NCBI RefSeq assembly: GCF_964340395.1
Contig: NC_135550.1
Span: 23,965,176-24,029,175 of the forward strand
Direction: 5' to 3'
Length of the DNA: 64,000 bases
Source of the DNA: Glandiceps talaboti
Lineage: Eukaryota; Hemichordata; Enteropneusta; Spengelidae
Positions 14,601 to 28,246 of this stretch are shown here, piece after piece. A model generated the notes under the pieces. It made no database searches. It worked only from the letters and a program-made list of their open reading frames with translations, and had not been told where the DNA came from. The position numbers were made by a program, and so were the translations under genes. Positions within the stretch are counted from its first letter, which is position 1. Each line of letters opens with the position of its first letter.

Positions 14601-14964
14601 GAATGAGTTGACATGTGTAAGTATTGTCTTATATGTATCCAATGGCATATTGTTAGTTGTCAAAGATAAAACATAACATGAGTGGCATATATACATGGTC
14701 TCCATGATATCTACTAAAAGTGACTGTAGTATATACTGTATATTCGTGTGCATGGTAAAATACACCACACTTACTGAATTTGCAACTATAAGATACTTTA
14801 AAACAGAGTAGCAAAGGTAGAATTTGCTATTGTTCAACTGCAGTGATTTACATTATATTATATACACCCACTTACATCTTGCCTTGGTAGCCTTTGTTAA
14901 GAATATTTATTCAAAACGTCAAGATTGAATTTATGTATCAGGACTGTTCTACTCAATACTTTTG

Positions 14965-15077
<113 letters not shown>

Positions 15078-15616
15078 TTCACTATTCTTTAGAAAAAAAA
15101 TCAGTTTTTCAGCAACGCTACAACATGACAAGGAAGAAACTCCCTTGTACTCCCTTATCTGTGACATTAAACATCATTCTAGAAAGGCGTTATACGTCTG
15201 TGATATTACACAATATGGAGACATCATGTGACACCTTCTACAATACAATTTGAATACACATAAAGATAAATTATACGGCAATATGTTCACACATATCACT
15301 CTTCGTTGTAAAGATTTGGCGCATATTAACGAAGACACTCATTGCCAAATAACATTAAACCTGCACTGCCTGCAATTAGGACACTTTTATCAGCAAACAG
15401 CCAAAGATATATTCACTAAAATGATTCGATTACTTAGAAAAGACTGCCTGTTAATTAGTGGTCGATTTTATCTATAGATATTGTCTTGACAAACTTGAGT
15501 GAAAGCCTGGATTTCAATCCGTTGTCATGCTAGTTTGACTTGCCTCGAAACCAAATATATATGGTAGTGCTCATTAAATATTCAAACTTGAGACACCAGC
15601 TAGGCCATATTCTTTC

Positions 15617-15698
15617 AGTTACAGCGTTACAGTTACAGTTACAGTTACAGTTACAGTTACAGTTACAGTTACTGTTACAATTACAGTCACAGTTACTG
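15617..15698 (+). repeat. (TTACAG)n hexanucleotide array
   Basis: About 12 units, decaying at the right end (TTACTG, TTACAA, TCACAG). Confidence 0.95.
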
Positions 15699-18600
15699 TA
15701 TTATTTCAAGACGTGTCTCATGATTATGTTTTGGGTGCTTATTCAACGCGTTCTGGTTTATGGAGACACTAATTTTAGGGTGCGTACCATAAAACAAAAA
15801 TAGCTTGTGCTAACCCCAACTATAAACAGAGGTAAACCTAAGTACAATGTAAAAAGTACAAATCGTTGCGTTGCAAATCTGTTTTCTATAGTGGTCTGAG
15901 GTTGCAGCTAATTCCATTGGGCATGGACAACGATTAAACTATGCAAATGAAATTTTGAACAAGGTAGATACCAACACTCCTTTGAGATAAGTCATGTGAG
16001 ATTTTGATTTCAAGGTTAGTTTATATGTCCTAAGAAATAAATACATATTTACATGTAATACATAATCAATAGCAATTGAGCATCTGTTCTCCCCAGTGAG
16101 ACGCCTTTATTTACGTTATAATACATAATCATGTATAATGTGAACCAGGCTAGAGGTTTTTGTCGAAAGTTCTCGGTTATGCTTTCGTAAATTTGTCGTT
16201 GAATGTGTGAAATGGTTAGAACAATGTTCAGCATGTATAGCTTGTTGACTTTGTCTTATAATATACCTCTAACCACGTGCCGTGCACAGCAGCATACTTT
16301 GTCCAAATATGGCCATTTACGCGAACTGCTTATAAAGCACTATCATTTCGGTTATATTTGCTTCTTTTTTATTTGCTCACTATCTCAGTATCTGTGTACC
16401 GTTCACTTACGATTGCTTAAGTCGACAGTATGCTACAGCGGTCTAGAGAATTTAAAATCTTAGCAAGTACTTATTCGACGGCTATGCGGTCATATATAGT
16501 AACAGTGGAAATACGTGATTTATTTTTACAGAGCTCATACAGTAAGTACATCAATCACTGATAAGTTTCGAGTTAAGTCTTTGAATCTCCTACAGTGAAG
16601 GCAAGTATCGTGTGTATGTTCGTTCGATCAAGAGAGGCGTCTCTACTTGAAAATAGGTTCAATGACCATTGCGAATTTTTTTATTGAACAGCTAGAAAAA
16701 ACTACAGTTTACATCCCAATTTCTTTCAAAAACTGCCACTTGATCACGTGACGGAAAAGGTGCATGGCATCATGAATAATAATGAGCTCATTATAATACT
16801 ATAAGCTTGGCTTATATTACTCAAAATGGCTTAACCTAAACAAATGACCGTATTCTAATATACATATCAATGAGTTGGGTAATCCGGCTTGGCTTGTATC
16901 CCATACTTTAACCAAACAGTGATTGATTTTTAATTCCAAGTCCAACATTGTCTCATAAACAGCAAAGTAATGTTTCCACATGTATATTAATGTTTCCTGC
17001 TAGGTATATGATGAAACCGGCATGGACCGGATATGGAATTTGATAACCTCGATAGTACGGTTTATGGAAATGTTCTTCCAAGTCATAACCTTAATATGAA
17101 CAGCATTGCAGACTCGGCCAACACTTATTTTGATTGCGTTATTTGACGACTATTAGTAACTTTCAAAGCTATGTCTAAGCTTTTGAAAATATTCATTCTT
17201 CCCATGACAATTTAGACATTCCTGTTTTTTTCCCATATTGTTAATACTCTTCTTGTAATAAGGTTTGAAAGTGGTAATTTCTAAACTTTCAATAAATTAC
17301 ACTTTTAATCATGCCGAACCGTAATTCTAAAGGGGGAAACCAAAACATGCTAATTACCCCATGATATCTTAGTCATGGTAATGATTACTGCTAGTCAATA
17401 TTACAAAGCAGGGCATATATGAAGACTTGCGTTCTAGCCCACCTTTCACTTTCAGTCATGATACTGTTGAACTGAAAGTTGTTATCATTGAACAGCTTAA
17501 ATGGCACAGTGCTGCATTGCTGATAAAGTAAAATCTCATCTGAATTCAAAAAACGTTTAAACCGCTTTACTTAACAGGTGCCTGTAGTCTTATCATACCG
17601 AGGAGTAATATAAAAATATTGATTAACAGCGACTCACACTTCTTAACGTACACTTGAGCAAATAGGTCAGGGCGCCTCTTTACATCACCAGATGGCATAC
17701 CACACAGCGAAACATCATATGATAGGGACCTTTGGTAGATAAATACAATTTCTGATCATGATGGTACAATTTCGTATTTTGATATTTACAAGAATAAGGA
17801 AATGGGGACTCACTTTATCTGTGGACGCACAATAATGAAAATTAAGTAATATGACAGCATGAATATTATTTTTCCAGCAATAACAGCAATAACATGTGTT
17901 ACTTTTGAAGTTCCAATTAAGGAGTAACGTACCCATATTTAATGTTTACTTGTCCTCATTTACTCGTGAATATCTAACGACGTTGCCATATCATAATACT
18001 GATACATCACATTGGTTTCGAAATAATCTACCTTTAGCTATCATAATAACGCCGATAAATAAGCTAATCACACACTGGGTTTAAAATCCCACTCCACATA
18101 CAACTTTACAATGACATCATTCTCTTTCCGAAACAATACTGACTCGTCGTAAATACCTGATGTTTCGTAACAAGTCTTGCTATTTTTAAAAATGTCTGCA
18201 TTTGTCGATGTTATTTATCTCGCATTTCTAGAGATACGATTTATTTAATATAAGAAGTGGGACTTGGACACTATTCAATTAACGGGGATACTATGTTGTA
18301 TGCAGAGCATTCATTTATATCCGCTAAAAGTACAGTCACCATGCAGTGGTTATTACAAAACCAGAAGTGAAACACTTAATAAACATTGCACTTTCGTGCT
18401 AAACGTCTTATCACTATATGCAGTACATTCCCACAAGAGCTGTCTGGATCTGATTGGGTTTAGTTGTCTCACTCGTATCCATATCAATGCAGCAGAACTA
18501 TTCCATCAACAAAAGACATTTAGAGTACGGACGATGACAGTGACTCAACTTATAAGGAAAATGTATGAGGAGTATTGAAGATTCCAAGTAGTATAAATTA

Positions 18601-18814
18601 CTTTCTTCGACTGACGGAAATCAATTTTCTCTAATGTCTTCCTGTTTATAAGACCTATATGTATTACACTATATGTCAAAAACGTGACTGTTTCCGTTGC
18701 TTAAGTTGATGGCAGCATTGACGTTTCGCATGTTAAATGTTCACACCTGAATGCGAGTTTATAAAATGATGTTGCAAGTATTAATTTCACTTCCTGGTTT
18801 CGGTGTTCAAATCA

Positions 18815-18815
<1 letters not shown>

Positions 18816-18868
<53 letters not shown>
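18816..18868 (+). repeat. (AAC)n microsatellite
   Basis: About 17 perfect units, encoding poly-Thr in one frame only by accident. Confidence 0.95.
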
Positions 18869-20596
18869 ATTCATTGTGCTCTTCAATATACTACACGCAT
18901 GAACCAGCTATCAAGGTTTGTCATTTGAGTAAGTTTCAGACCATTGTGTTATGTTCAGAGTAGAACACAATAATGCAATGTTGGTTTACCTTCACACCAC
19001 CAAACAACGTTTGATAGTCAGAGGTTTACAACTTTGAATAAATGCACTCAACTAATTTATCCCTTTCGGAGGCGTGAACGCTTTGAAGATATATTAAGGT
19101 GGCGATGGAGGCTAGAAAGTAAGTATACAGCGAAAGATTATTGTGTTACTTTTTATCAAACACTCGCTAAGAAAGTATATTAAATATGTACTAAAATACA
19201 ATGGCTGCAAATAAAACTCCTATCGTTAACCAGCAGTGACTTTAGTCATGGTTACCTGTGTCTCTCTAGCATTAAATGAGATATGTGATAAAAGTACCGA
19301 ATTACCAACTAGACATTCCAAGTATATTAACCTTGTGGTAAGGCCAACTTGAATTAGTTTCATGTGAACCCAACTGAACTTGCCTTTATAGTTCCAGTAC
19401 AATCCTTGATCAACTAATCATGTTTATGTAACTGTTCAAAGATCATATCCACACACATTTACTATTACAGTCAGTATCTCTCAACGGAAACTTTGATGAT
19501 TACCGTCGTACAGCGATGATGATAGCAGTACGGCATTGTAGTTTAGTCACGGCATATAAGACTGGGAATACATTTCATTAAATGAATAGTTTATACCATG
19601 CTGCAGTAGTAACATCATATTTGTATAATTTGTTCTATGAATACTATTATAATTAAGACTCAAAGGACAATTGTTCACTAAAGGAGTGTGAGGGATACCA
19701 TAATATTGGAATCCTTGCTTTGAGAAAACCATCTTAAACGCCAACGTGTAATTTCGAATTCATTACAAGCAAAGGGTCCGTTTTTTCAACAGAACAGGAA
19801 AAGATAAATATACAAAGAAGTAATAATCTATGACGGATGTTATGATTAAATATATTAGAAAGGAAATGTGCACTTGTGAGCCAGTTAGATGAATGAAAAT
19901 GATGGTGAAAGAAATAAAATTGTTGTCAATTAAGGATAAAGCGTTAAAATGAGATACCAGATGGAATAACATTTCTAAGATGTCACATGTCCATAAATAC
20001 GCGTATGTTTACTTTGAGAAATTATAACATAAAATTATAAATGTAATACACAGTCTTGTCTTTGTATATCACTAACCTACTTCTCTTTAATCTACGTACT
20101 ATTATTTCCCGTAATGTAAGATAAATGAGACCAATGTCGGATATCTGATTTGGTAGTTTAATCCTCGAAAGGTGAGAACAGCAAATCCAATGCCACAATT
20201 CAATAATATAATCAAATGCTGTCAAAGAAAGACTCGGTTAAGTTGTGTCGCAATCCACTGATATCGAAATGAAAACTCAGTACTCATTTCCCTGCGGTTT
20301 AGTTACATCAAGGCACATATAAACTATCACCGTTGTATTTCACACTGGACAACATTTATACAGCCTTATCTGTAAGTCTAAGCGACTTTTCATTCATTTC
20401 AATTCAATTGCTCTATACAATTTTCTCAGAAAGTTGTCCAAATATAAGGAAATGTAGGTTTAGTAACAAAGTATGATCGAGTAAGAGATTGGCATGAATT
20501 CGTAGATATAAACGCAAGTGAAAGTGAAAAACAAATGTTGTGACATTTTACAGAATCATACTATGGTAACCTTCGCCACAATAGCGAGATTGTAAA

Positions 20597-20612
20597 CCCC
20601 TCCTCCCTCCCC

Positions 20613-20703
<91 letters not shown>
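20597..20703 (+). repeat. Poly-C plus (CT)n tract
   Basis: About 16 C (20608-20623) followed by some 40 CT units: an all-pyrimidine strand over about 105 bp, able to form triplex DNA. Confidence 0.95.
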
Positions 20704-20707
<4 letters not shown>

Positions 20708-22896
20708 GATTGAATTTATTCAATAACTGAAGAGCCAAGGACAAGCAAACATGAAAGATGTATGAAAAATTTCGTTTACCTATAAATTGAGTAGCGAAAG
20801 GTTCCACGAGATGATAAGTTGATTGACGCTATTTCATTTATCAGTTTAAATTATGAACTGTTATTACACATAATTATAATAAATATTATATCCCCAAAAT
20901 ATGATGAGTTATCGGTATTATTGCAACTTTATGTATTAAAGACACAATTACATTCATTATTTAAGTGGTTTACCTTATTAGTTTTCCCTATATACAAAAG
21001 TTAGTTGTGTCAGATCATCGCAATTATATATCTGCATTGATAAAACGGATTCTGTAATACACACGGTTTATTGTCTGTCCCGAGAGCTTAAAAGGTGGAC
21101 TGTATAGTGTTTGATTGCAGATTTTGATCTGCCTTAGACATTGAACAGGAAAGAGTCTTTATGATACTACTTTCTGTTTGAAAGTATATTTCCATAATTA
21201 AATGCCTTCAGAGACTTGTTTATTCTCTGTCATGACAATCAATTTTCTTTGGTACATGTCGTCGTCAAGGATTTCGCACGCCTTAGGCATGGAACATAAG
21301 TTTTATGATGTAGCGCGTAAACATACTTGTCTAGTATCTCTCGTTTATACCCTTTCTCTGCAGTCATGTATACTTAACTTGGATTAGAGATTGACCCAGA
21401 CGTTTGCTGCATCATCTTTGAACAGTGAAGTAATATTATACCTTTTGGCAAAAACGTATGAAGTAATATACTCATAAATCACCTATTAAATTACTTATAA
21501 TGATATATGTTGGGTATTCCAAGTTTCAATGGTCTTTGTCCAAATGCCTTGGGTTGTCTTATAACATACAAATACAATCGATAATGATCGCAGAAACCGT
21601 ACGCGTTCTAGTAACATAACATAAGAATGACTTGACGATCGAAGGACGGAATATTAGATGTTTCGGGCTCACTCTCAAAATATTGTAAACTTTACGTCAC
21701 ATAGCAACCAATAACTGTTATTCTATTATGACCACAACGCTCCCACAAAATCCATTTTGTTTTGTGATTTGATAGTTTAGGTTATCAATATATGTCTATG
21801 TAGGACATTATTTAATTATAGAACTTACAATACGACCTTCAGTACGTTTCAAGAACGTTATAGGCTAATTAACAACGAAATTGTATCCGTCACCAAGCCT
21901 TATTAGCAAGACATGAATATAGGTGAAACAACTTCCTGTGGAATGTTCACCTTGGATTATATTACTTTAAGGTCTTTGGTAACTAACATCAGACCAGGTA
22001 AAGTCAGGCATTGACTATGACGGGTAGACTTTGTAAGGACAAAAGCTATTTTACTTGTAGAGGCGGAAGCAGATGACGAGGTTTTGAACGTTGGAAACGA
22101 AGTACGATTAACCTTTGGCAGATCGGAATTCGAAATGCTACTAATTCCGGTTGTCATTATGTGCCATGTACAGAAATCTTCAATAACGTGTTTCTAACAA
22201 ACCCTAATTGATGAAAATTAGCGATGCGTGTCTTTAATAGGTAAGATGAACATTTGTAATATTAAACCTGTATTGGAAGTACATTCTGCAATTACTGTAA
22301 AAAAAATACTGTGGAATAGTTCTACGATACATTGTGGTATATGTATTGTCAAAGAAGGATAATTCGTTAGGTTAACGAACCAACAATATTCTTCTACTTT
22401 GATAACAGCTTGTAATCATGGCAAGTAACAATCTCAATAGTGATTAATTATTTAGCATACTTTTCACCAATGAAACAACCTTCCTAAATGGTAACCATTG
22501 GTCGCAGAATCATATATCGAGGAGCTATTTCCGATAATTGCGTTGCTCCTAACATTTACTTTTTCTGTCTCTCATCAAATTGAAAACATTTCTCGTTGAT
22601 CATATGCTGTGTTTCAGGAGCAATTCAAGTTTGGATATCAATGTGCAGGTGCGCATGCTCAACAATGCATGTTGTGGGTTTTATGGAAAGTAGTGCGTAT
22701 TGGTCTTTTTTGATATGCAATTTTGATTTCGCCAATGAACACAGTTTACAACAATGAATTTAATCAAAAGTGTGGAATCCTCGATGTCTTTAAACGTTAT
22801 ACGCAATTATTATAGAAGTAAACAAATATTCTTCAAACTTTCAACTTGTTTTCAATCTACTATTTGTCACTAATAGCTTTGGTAGTAAGGCATCGT

Positions 22897-23118
22897 ACTT
22901 TTTCACGGCAAACCCTAAACTTTTTTTACGTATTCCAGAAAAAATAAAAAACAATCGCGAAAACTGTGAAGCCTCGAGAGAAATAGTGGATACGGAAACT
23001 GACATCAACTAAAAAAGACAATATAGAACTGTTCTTCCAATCTGTAATGGCAGTAGATCTGATGGGAAGAAACCAATAACACAGGTAGAACATATCTACC
23101 TGAATTTGACACTCACAC
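22897..23118 (-). repeat. Unnamed ~225-bp dispersed repeat, copy 2
   Basis: Inverted relative to the copy at 42-268, with the same block order from GTGTGAGTGTC to the CGTGAAAAA end. Identity looks like 75-80% by eye. No terminal inverted repeats or target duplications recognised. Confidence 0.75.
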
Positions 23119-26100
23119 ATGAAAAATAATCTATCTACCCCTATTCTAAAATTGAGCGTAATCGTTATTAATGTAAGTATCATTTTTAGACAAATTAGAA
23201 TTTCAACAAGCCTTGTTAAATTTTCCAGAAAACTCATTTGATGTTGTGTATCAAAAGAGATGTAAGAAACTTTTAGCTCAGATTATTCTTACGTAAGAAG
23301 AAATTCTTCGAAATTAATCTGCAGCTTTTTTCTTGTATGTCAGTGAACATCATTGTCACCTCTTAGCAGCGATTAAAAGGTTATGGCAAAATTCATTTCA
23401 GGATTGACATATGTATGTTTATTCTAAAGGCACAGACAATGTTGATAATTTTGAAATTCTCGTTCAAAGATGTCACGAATAGAGTATGAAAAGTAAAAAA
23501 AAACAAGGTGTGAATGTAAATATTATCATGTCAATGTCAAGTCGAGACATGCCCTTTAAATATACCACCTAGAAATCAGAGAAACCATATTGTAACAGTA
23601 TAATTGACGATATGAGTAATTTCATGAATCTGCATTTCACATTTATTTTACATAAATTAATATACTCTTTGCCCTATAACCAGCAGACAATGATGTAATC
23701 CAATCAGTACTGAATTGTAAATGACTCATACATAAACTTCAATTTATAATATTCAAGCAGCCCCTGTCTACATATCCTTTAACACACACCTTTCCATTGT
23801 TATCGGTATATCATCGTTCCTTGTCGTTCTAATTCGAAAGATCCTCGTCCTCAGTTAGTGTGTTGTATGATATATTGCGAATACTTTCACTGTGAATTCT
23901 TGACATTTCCAGCTTTGAACGTAAAAATATCGACTGATATCAGGGCGATAGACTGAGACCTGATGCGCTGTATAATGCGCTGTGCACAATTTCCATACCT
24001 CCATGCACTTAGTCTGTAATGTCTGCTTGTTGTCGCCATGCTTCAAATTTCCAGATAATAAAGTAAGACCATATGATAACAATGTCTTTCATTTCCTGAT
24101 TGTATAAATTTACTATTTAGGTTGTTTAACTACTGCACCTGTACACGTTGTCGATATACAGTCTCTACCCTTAAACACACACTTGTCTCAGTTTCAAAAA
24201 TCAATGTTGAGGACTATGTTAAAGGGTAGGATAAATTTCCCCGGGGTTGCATTTTTCCTTCAATTTACCATTTATAGCATGCCGACTATTTAATTGAAAC
24301 AACACAAAAAGTGTATTCACATGGGTTAAGGCTCTTTGTCATACGAAACGTTTTAAAAATCTAGTAGTATTACTAAGTGTATCCAATACCCCCTCCCCCC
24401 TCTGTTCATCATATTTAAATGTACCACAACACTACACTGTAATTGCGCCGATTTGAGTAATATTCAGCATACCTTGTTCCAGAAACATATCGTGTCCACT
24501 ACACACCAAGTCATATATGATGTCAACACTAACATTTCTTGACATGTAAGTGTGATCTGTTTCCCTGGTTTTTATGTAAACTTCGATTTTTGTTAAGTAC
24601 ACCCCTCAAAGGACTCAAAAGGGATTGAAATCAATTATTAGACTTCTCATATAGATTTATACTACCTTCGTGAATTAATAAATGGTTAGAAATAATCTCG
24701 TGAACATTAACCACAAATAGCTAACGATTCTTTTAAATTTTGAAACGAATGCCGATGTCGAATTCAATTCCAACTTTAAGTTTGTCTTATTCATCTTTGA
24801 ATTTATTTGAAGAATTTTCCAAACTTTAAGAGCTGAAATGATTATATAACAGCAGACCATGCAAATGGTATGACAAGTAAAACAAATTACATATACAAAC
24901 AACAAGAGCTGAGATTCTTTTGATTCCAAAGAGCAATTTACAAAGATTTACTATTAGATTGTCAATAGAATGTTATTCTCTAACGTTGGTCATAACCTAC
25001 ACATAACAGATTACACGGCGGAGGAGTGAGAAACGAATTCCAAACCGTTTCTCTTGGATAATGTGTTCAATAATGTTTATCCCGAACCTAGTTTATGATG
25101 TGCGTTATACAAACTCATAACATCCTATCTTGAGTAGAATCCCACGCGTTTTACTGGCCGTATTCAGTTAACAGTTTTGACGTAAGCTTTTAGTATGTGC
25201 TTTAAAGTCGGCTGAGTCTTGCCCTGATAGAAACAACCACAATGACAATAATCTTAAACATCACAGGTTGCGTGTCTGCCCAAGTGTTCTGCATGCAGCA
25301 AGGCCTATTATATATGTCGTTTAACTAGCAGAGTCTATCATTTGTTTATATTCGCTGTCTGTCCTTCGGTCGTACACGTACATTCGCTACACATTTTATT
25401 GTGTTTTGGATCGAATAGCACGACAGTGTTTCAGTATCTAACGGTTGGTGTTGACATTGGTTATCAAGTTACCAGTCAACATGTACTGTTCTTAATCCGA
25501 GTGAACAAATGTCGAAAGGCCATTCTTAATCTAGGTATTAAATGGAATGCCACATACGGTGTCACTAAATTATGACAGGGTCTCATGAAAATACCCTTTC
25601 TGATGTATAGATTCCTATCATGATGCATTAATTAAATGTTTCAAATGTGTATATTAGCGAAATATCACATCACAGTACATGTAGTACGCATACATTTCTA
25701 ACTATTGCTTCACCAATGTATTTTGTTATTTTAATTAACTCCTGATAGGCCAATTGCAAACAAAAGAGAGAATTGTTTCTGGTCAGTTTGTCTAGAATGT
25801 TGCGACTCGATCTTTTTTTTTAATTCTCAACAAACCTGTCACTCAGTCTATTTATGGCAGTTACTGTTCTTTTTATTTAGTACTTTATAGCAAGTGTGTA
25901 TGTGGGGCAGATGTCATTTCCTTAATCATGATTAGCTTTGCAGTTGTCTTCGCTGAAGAAGGGAGGGAGAGTTATTTTTGCGTTTCTCCACGACCTGCAG
26001 GCTGCATGGGCTGGACAAACACAACAAAAAGACTGACGTGGGGGTATTTAAGTGATGCGCGCGCTGACCAGAAAAATCTTTTGTTGGCCTTATATAATAC

Positions 26101-27440
26101 CTTCTTTACAAACAATACTTTAATTGTCGTTGATAGGTTATTCACATCATTACATTGAATGTTTAATATTGTTGTTTCTGTACTAAACAGGGAAATGACG
26201 AAGACAATTGAATAATCCAATATTCCATATTAATATAGGTTAAGAATTAGTAATCAAAATAATTTGTGGTAATATTTTAAAGCCTTTGGCTCGACAGAAA
26301 TAAAAACATTTTACTTTTGTTTATCAAACAAGAATTAAACTATATGTAAAGTCTTGCATAAATCTATTACACAATAATTTTATAGGATGATCCGATTCCT
26401 CACATACGCATATGACAGTAATAACATTTCGTGGATAACTTTCATAAACTTGCAATGTATTCATAATGGTGTATGTTGTAAACTTTGCACATTTGATATG
26501 CTGTCCTTCTTGCTGAACATTCCCCCGATGAAATAACATAAGCTTATGATTTTAACGCAACAATTCGACTTGCTTTGGGGCAGATCTATATATCATGACA
26601 AAGATCACTATATTTACCCTGTGTCAACCTTGTAATCGCTGTGCTGAACATCAGTGACAACAAAAGCTACAATTTAATGTTTGTAAAATGAATAAATACA
26701 TACTGTGCGATCTAGGTCAAGTGACCATCTGGCAATGGTAATGGATTCAAATATGTATTAAAATAATACATCGGAACATTCAGTCTGACAAGTTTACCGT
26801 CGACATAATGCTGCACAACCTAATCAATGCAACACCGCTGATGAAATGACTGTTTCAGAATTAAAAGTGGAATAATGGCACTGCGGCAGGTCTCTGAAAT
26901 GTGAAATAAAATGTTATCACTTCATTTAAAAGCATTCATTACAAGCCGCTGGTCAATATAAAATGTTGTTACCCTATAAATTAAAGTTATTTGCTACTTG
27001 CCTTTGGTGGCTTGCCATTGAGAAGAATATCAGCCAGACAAATATATCAGGGTAGTATTTTTCAATCAACATACTCTGTATATAGGCTTGGGCAAATAAT
27101 ATAGTACCAGATAGCTCTACTGTAGATGATTAAATCACATGGTCCTTTAAATTTAATTGTAAATGTGTAGGCTACAATAGATATATGTAATGTGTATCTC
27201 TGCCAAAGAACATGGGAGAACCTAGAATAAGTCCATACCAACGACAATACCAGAGGCAACGGCACAAAACTGTTTTGGAAATGGATATAAAGTTGTCTTT
27301 CAGCTTTATGTTACGTTTCTTGACGATAAATGATGACAGTTGCTAGCATGAGTGAATCAAAGTCAATTCTATACACCGATAAAACTGTCTTTATTCTTTA
27401 TTATGAATTATCACATATCGTATAAACTGTTTCTGGTTAT
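23119..27440. other. Intergenic, no gene recognised
   Basis: Contains only the fragment at 25981-26076. The remainder shows no exon, repeat or RNA gene that I can support. Confidence 0.5.
25981..26076 (+). repeat. Unnamed repeat or pseudogene fragment, copy 1
   Basis: Resembles the minus strand of 61888-61987: both have GTTTCYC, CTGCA...GGCTG-ACAAACAC, AAAAA and GGGTATTTAAGTGAT, then CCAGAAA. Conceptual translations also align (C-V-S, T-N-T, G-Y-L-S-D), so it could be a decayed coding piece of a mobile element, or an LTR/promoter piece with a TATTTAAG TATA-like box. Confidence 0.5.
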
Positions 27441-27620
27441 TAGTCCCACCAGGGGAAGCCCAGATGGGCTATAGAAATAATTCCCTTCAGTCCATCTGTA
27501 CGTCCGTTTCAAATCTGGCACAAGGGTTACATACTATACTTGGCATGTTCAAATCAGTTACGTCCACGGCCTATCAAATGTGATCTAATAGCGGCCATAT
27601 CTGTCACAGGATCAGGAGTA
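27441..27620 (+). repeat. Diverged dispersed repeat with hairpin head
   Basis: Begins TAGTCCCACCAGG with an AGCCC/GGGCT hairpin (27457-27470), then CAGTCCATCTGTACGTCCGT and GCGGCCAT. This has the same general plan as the element at 52183 (TAGTCCC head, hairpin, GTC-rich stretch, GGCCGCC), so it is probably a distant relative. Confidence 0.4.
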
Positions 27621-27892
27621 CACCATGTGTACAATAGGGTATAATAATACATACATGATTATACTGTGATAGTTCTACATATCCCATAGTGTCAGCTGAC
27701 ATTTCTTCTGTTATCGTTAAATTTGAACTAACTTGACCTACAGTGATTGCTTTGTGTCAAATTTGAAATCGAAAACTCTTGTCCCATATCATATCTTGTA
27801 AACAGATGAACCATAAATCAGAACATAAACACATATGTTTTCAATGATTATATCACATATGTGTCATATTATAAAAGTCGCTAATTAAACTT

Positions 27893-28076
27893 ACAATCAA
27901 TCAATCAATCAATCAATCATGATTGCTTGATTGCTTTGTTCGTTGATTGATTGATTGATTGATTTTTTGTTTGTTTGTTTGTTTGTCTGTCTGTCTGTCT
28001 GTTTGTTTGTTTGTTTATTTATTTATTTATTTGTTTGTTTGTTTGTTTGTTTCGTTTGTTTGTTTGTTTGTTTGCG
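27893..28076. repeat. Tetranucleotide mosaic with inverted AATC/GATT arms
   Basis: (AATC)n at 27895-27918 faces (GATT)n at 27943-27964 across a 24-nt spacer, so the arms can pair. This is followed by blocks (TTTG)n, (TCTG)4, (TTTG)n, (TTTA)n and (TTTG)n up to 28075. Confidence 0.9.
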
Positions 28077-28164
28077 TAACATTTTGCAAAGACTATGCAT
28101 GGTCTAATATCAAATCAAGCCCATCAAAGTCTACGCATTCATTATTTTCAATTATGGGTAACAT

Positions 28165-28246
28165 ATTGTATTGTATTATATTGTATTATATTGTATTGTA
28201 TTGTATTGTATTGTATTGTATTGTATTGTATTGTATTGTATTGTAT
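28165..28246 (+). repeat. (TTGTA)n pentanucleotide array
   Basis: About 16 TTGTA units, the first few alternating with TTATA. Only ~90 bp after the tetranucleotide mosaic. Confidence 0.95.

Noticed and set aside
21957-22190. Both strands open for about 60-75 codons with protein-like composition
   Set aside because: Stops bound both frames closely, no family is recognised, and I could not find partner exons. Worth a database search, but not annotated.
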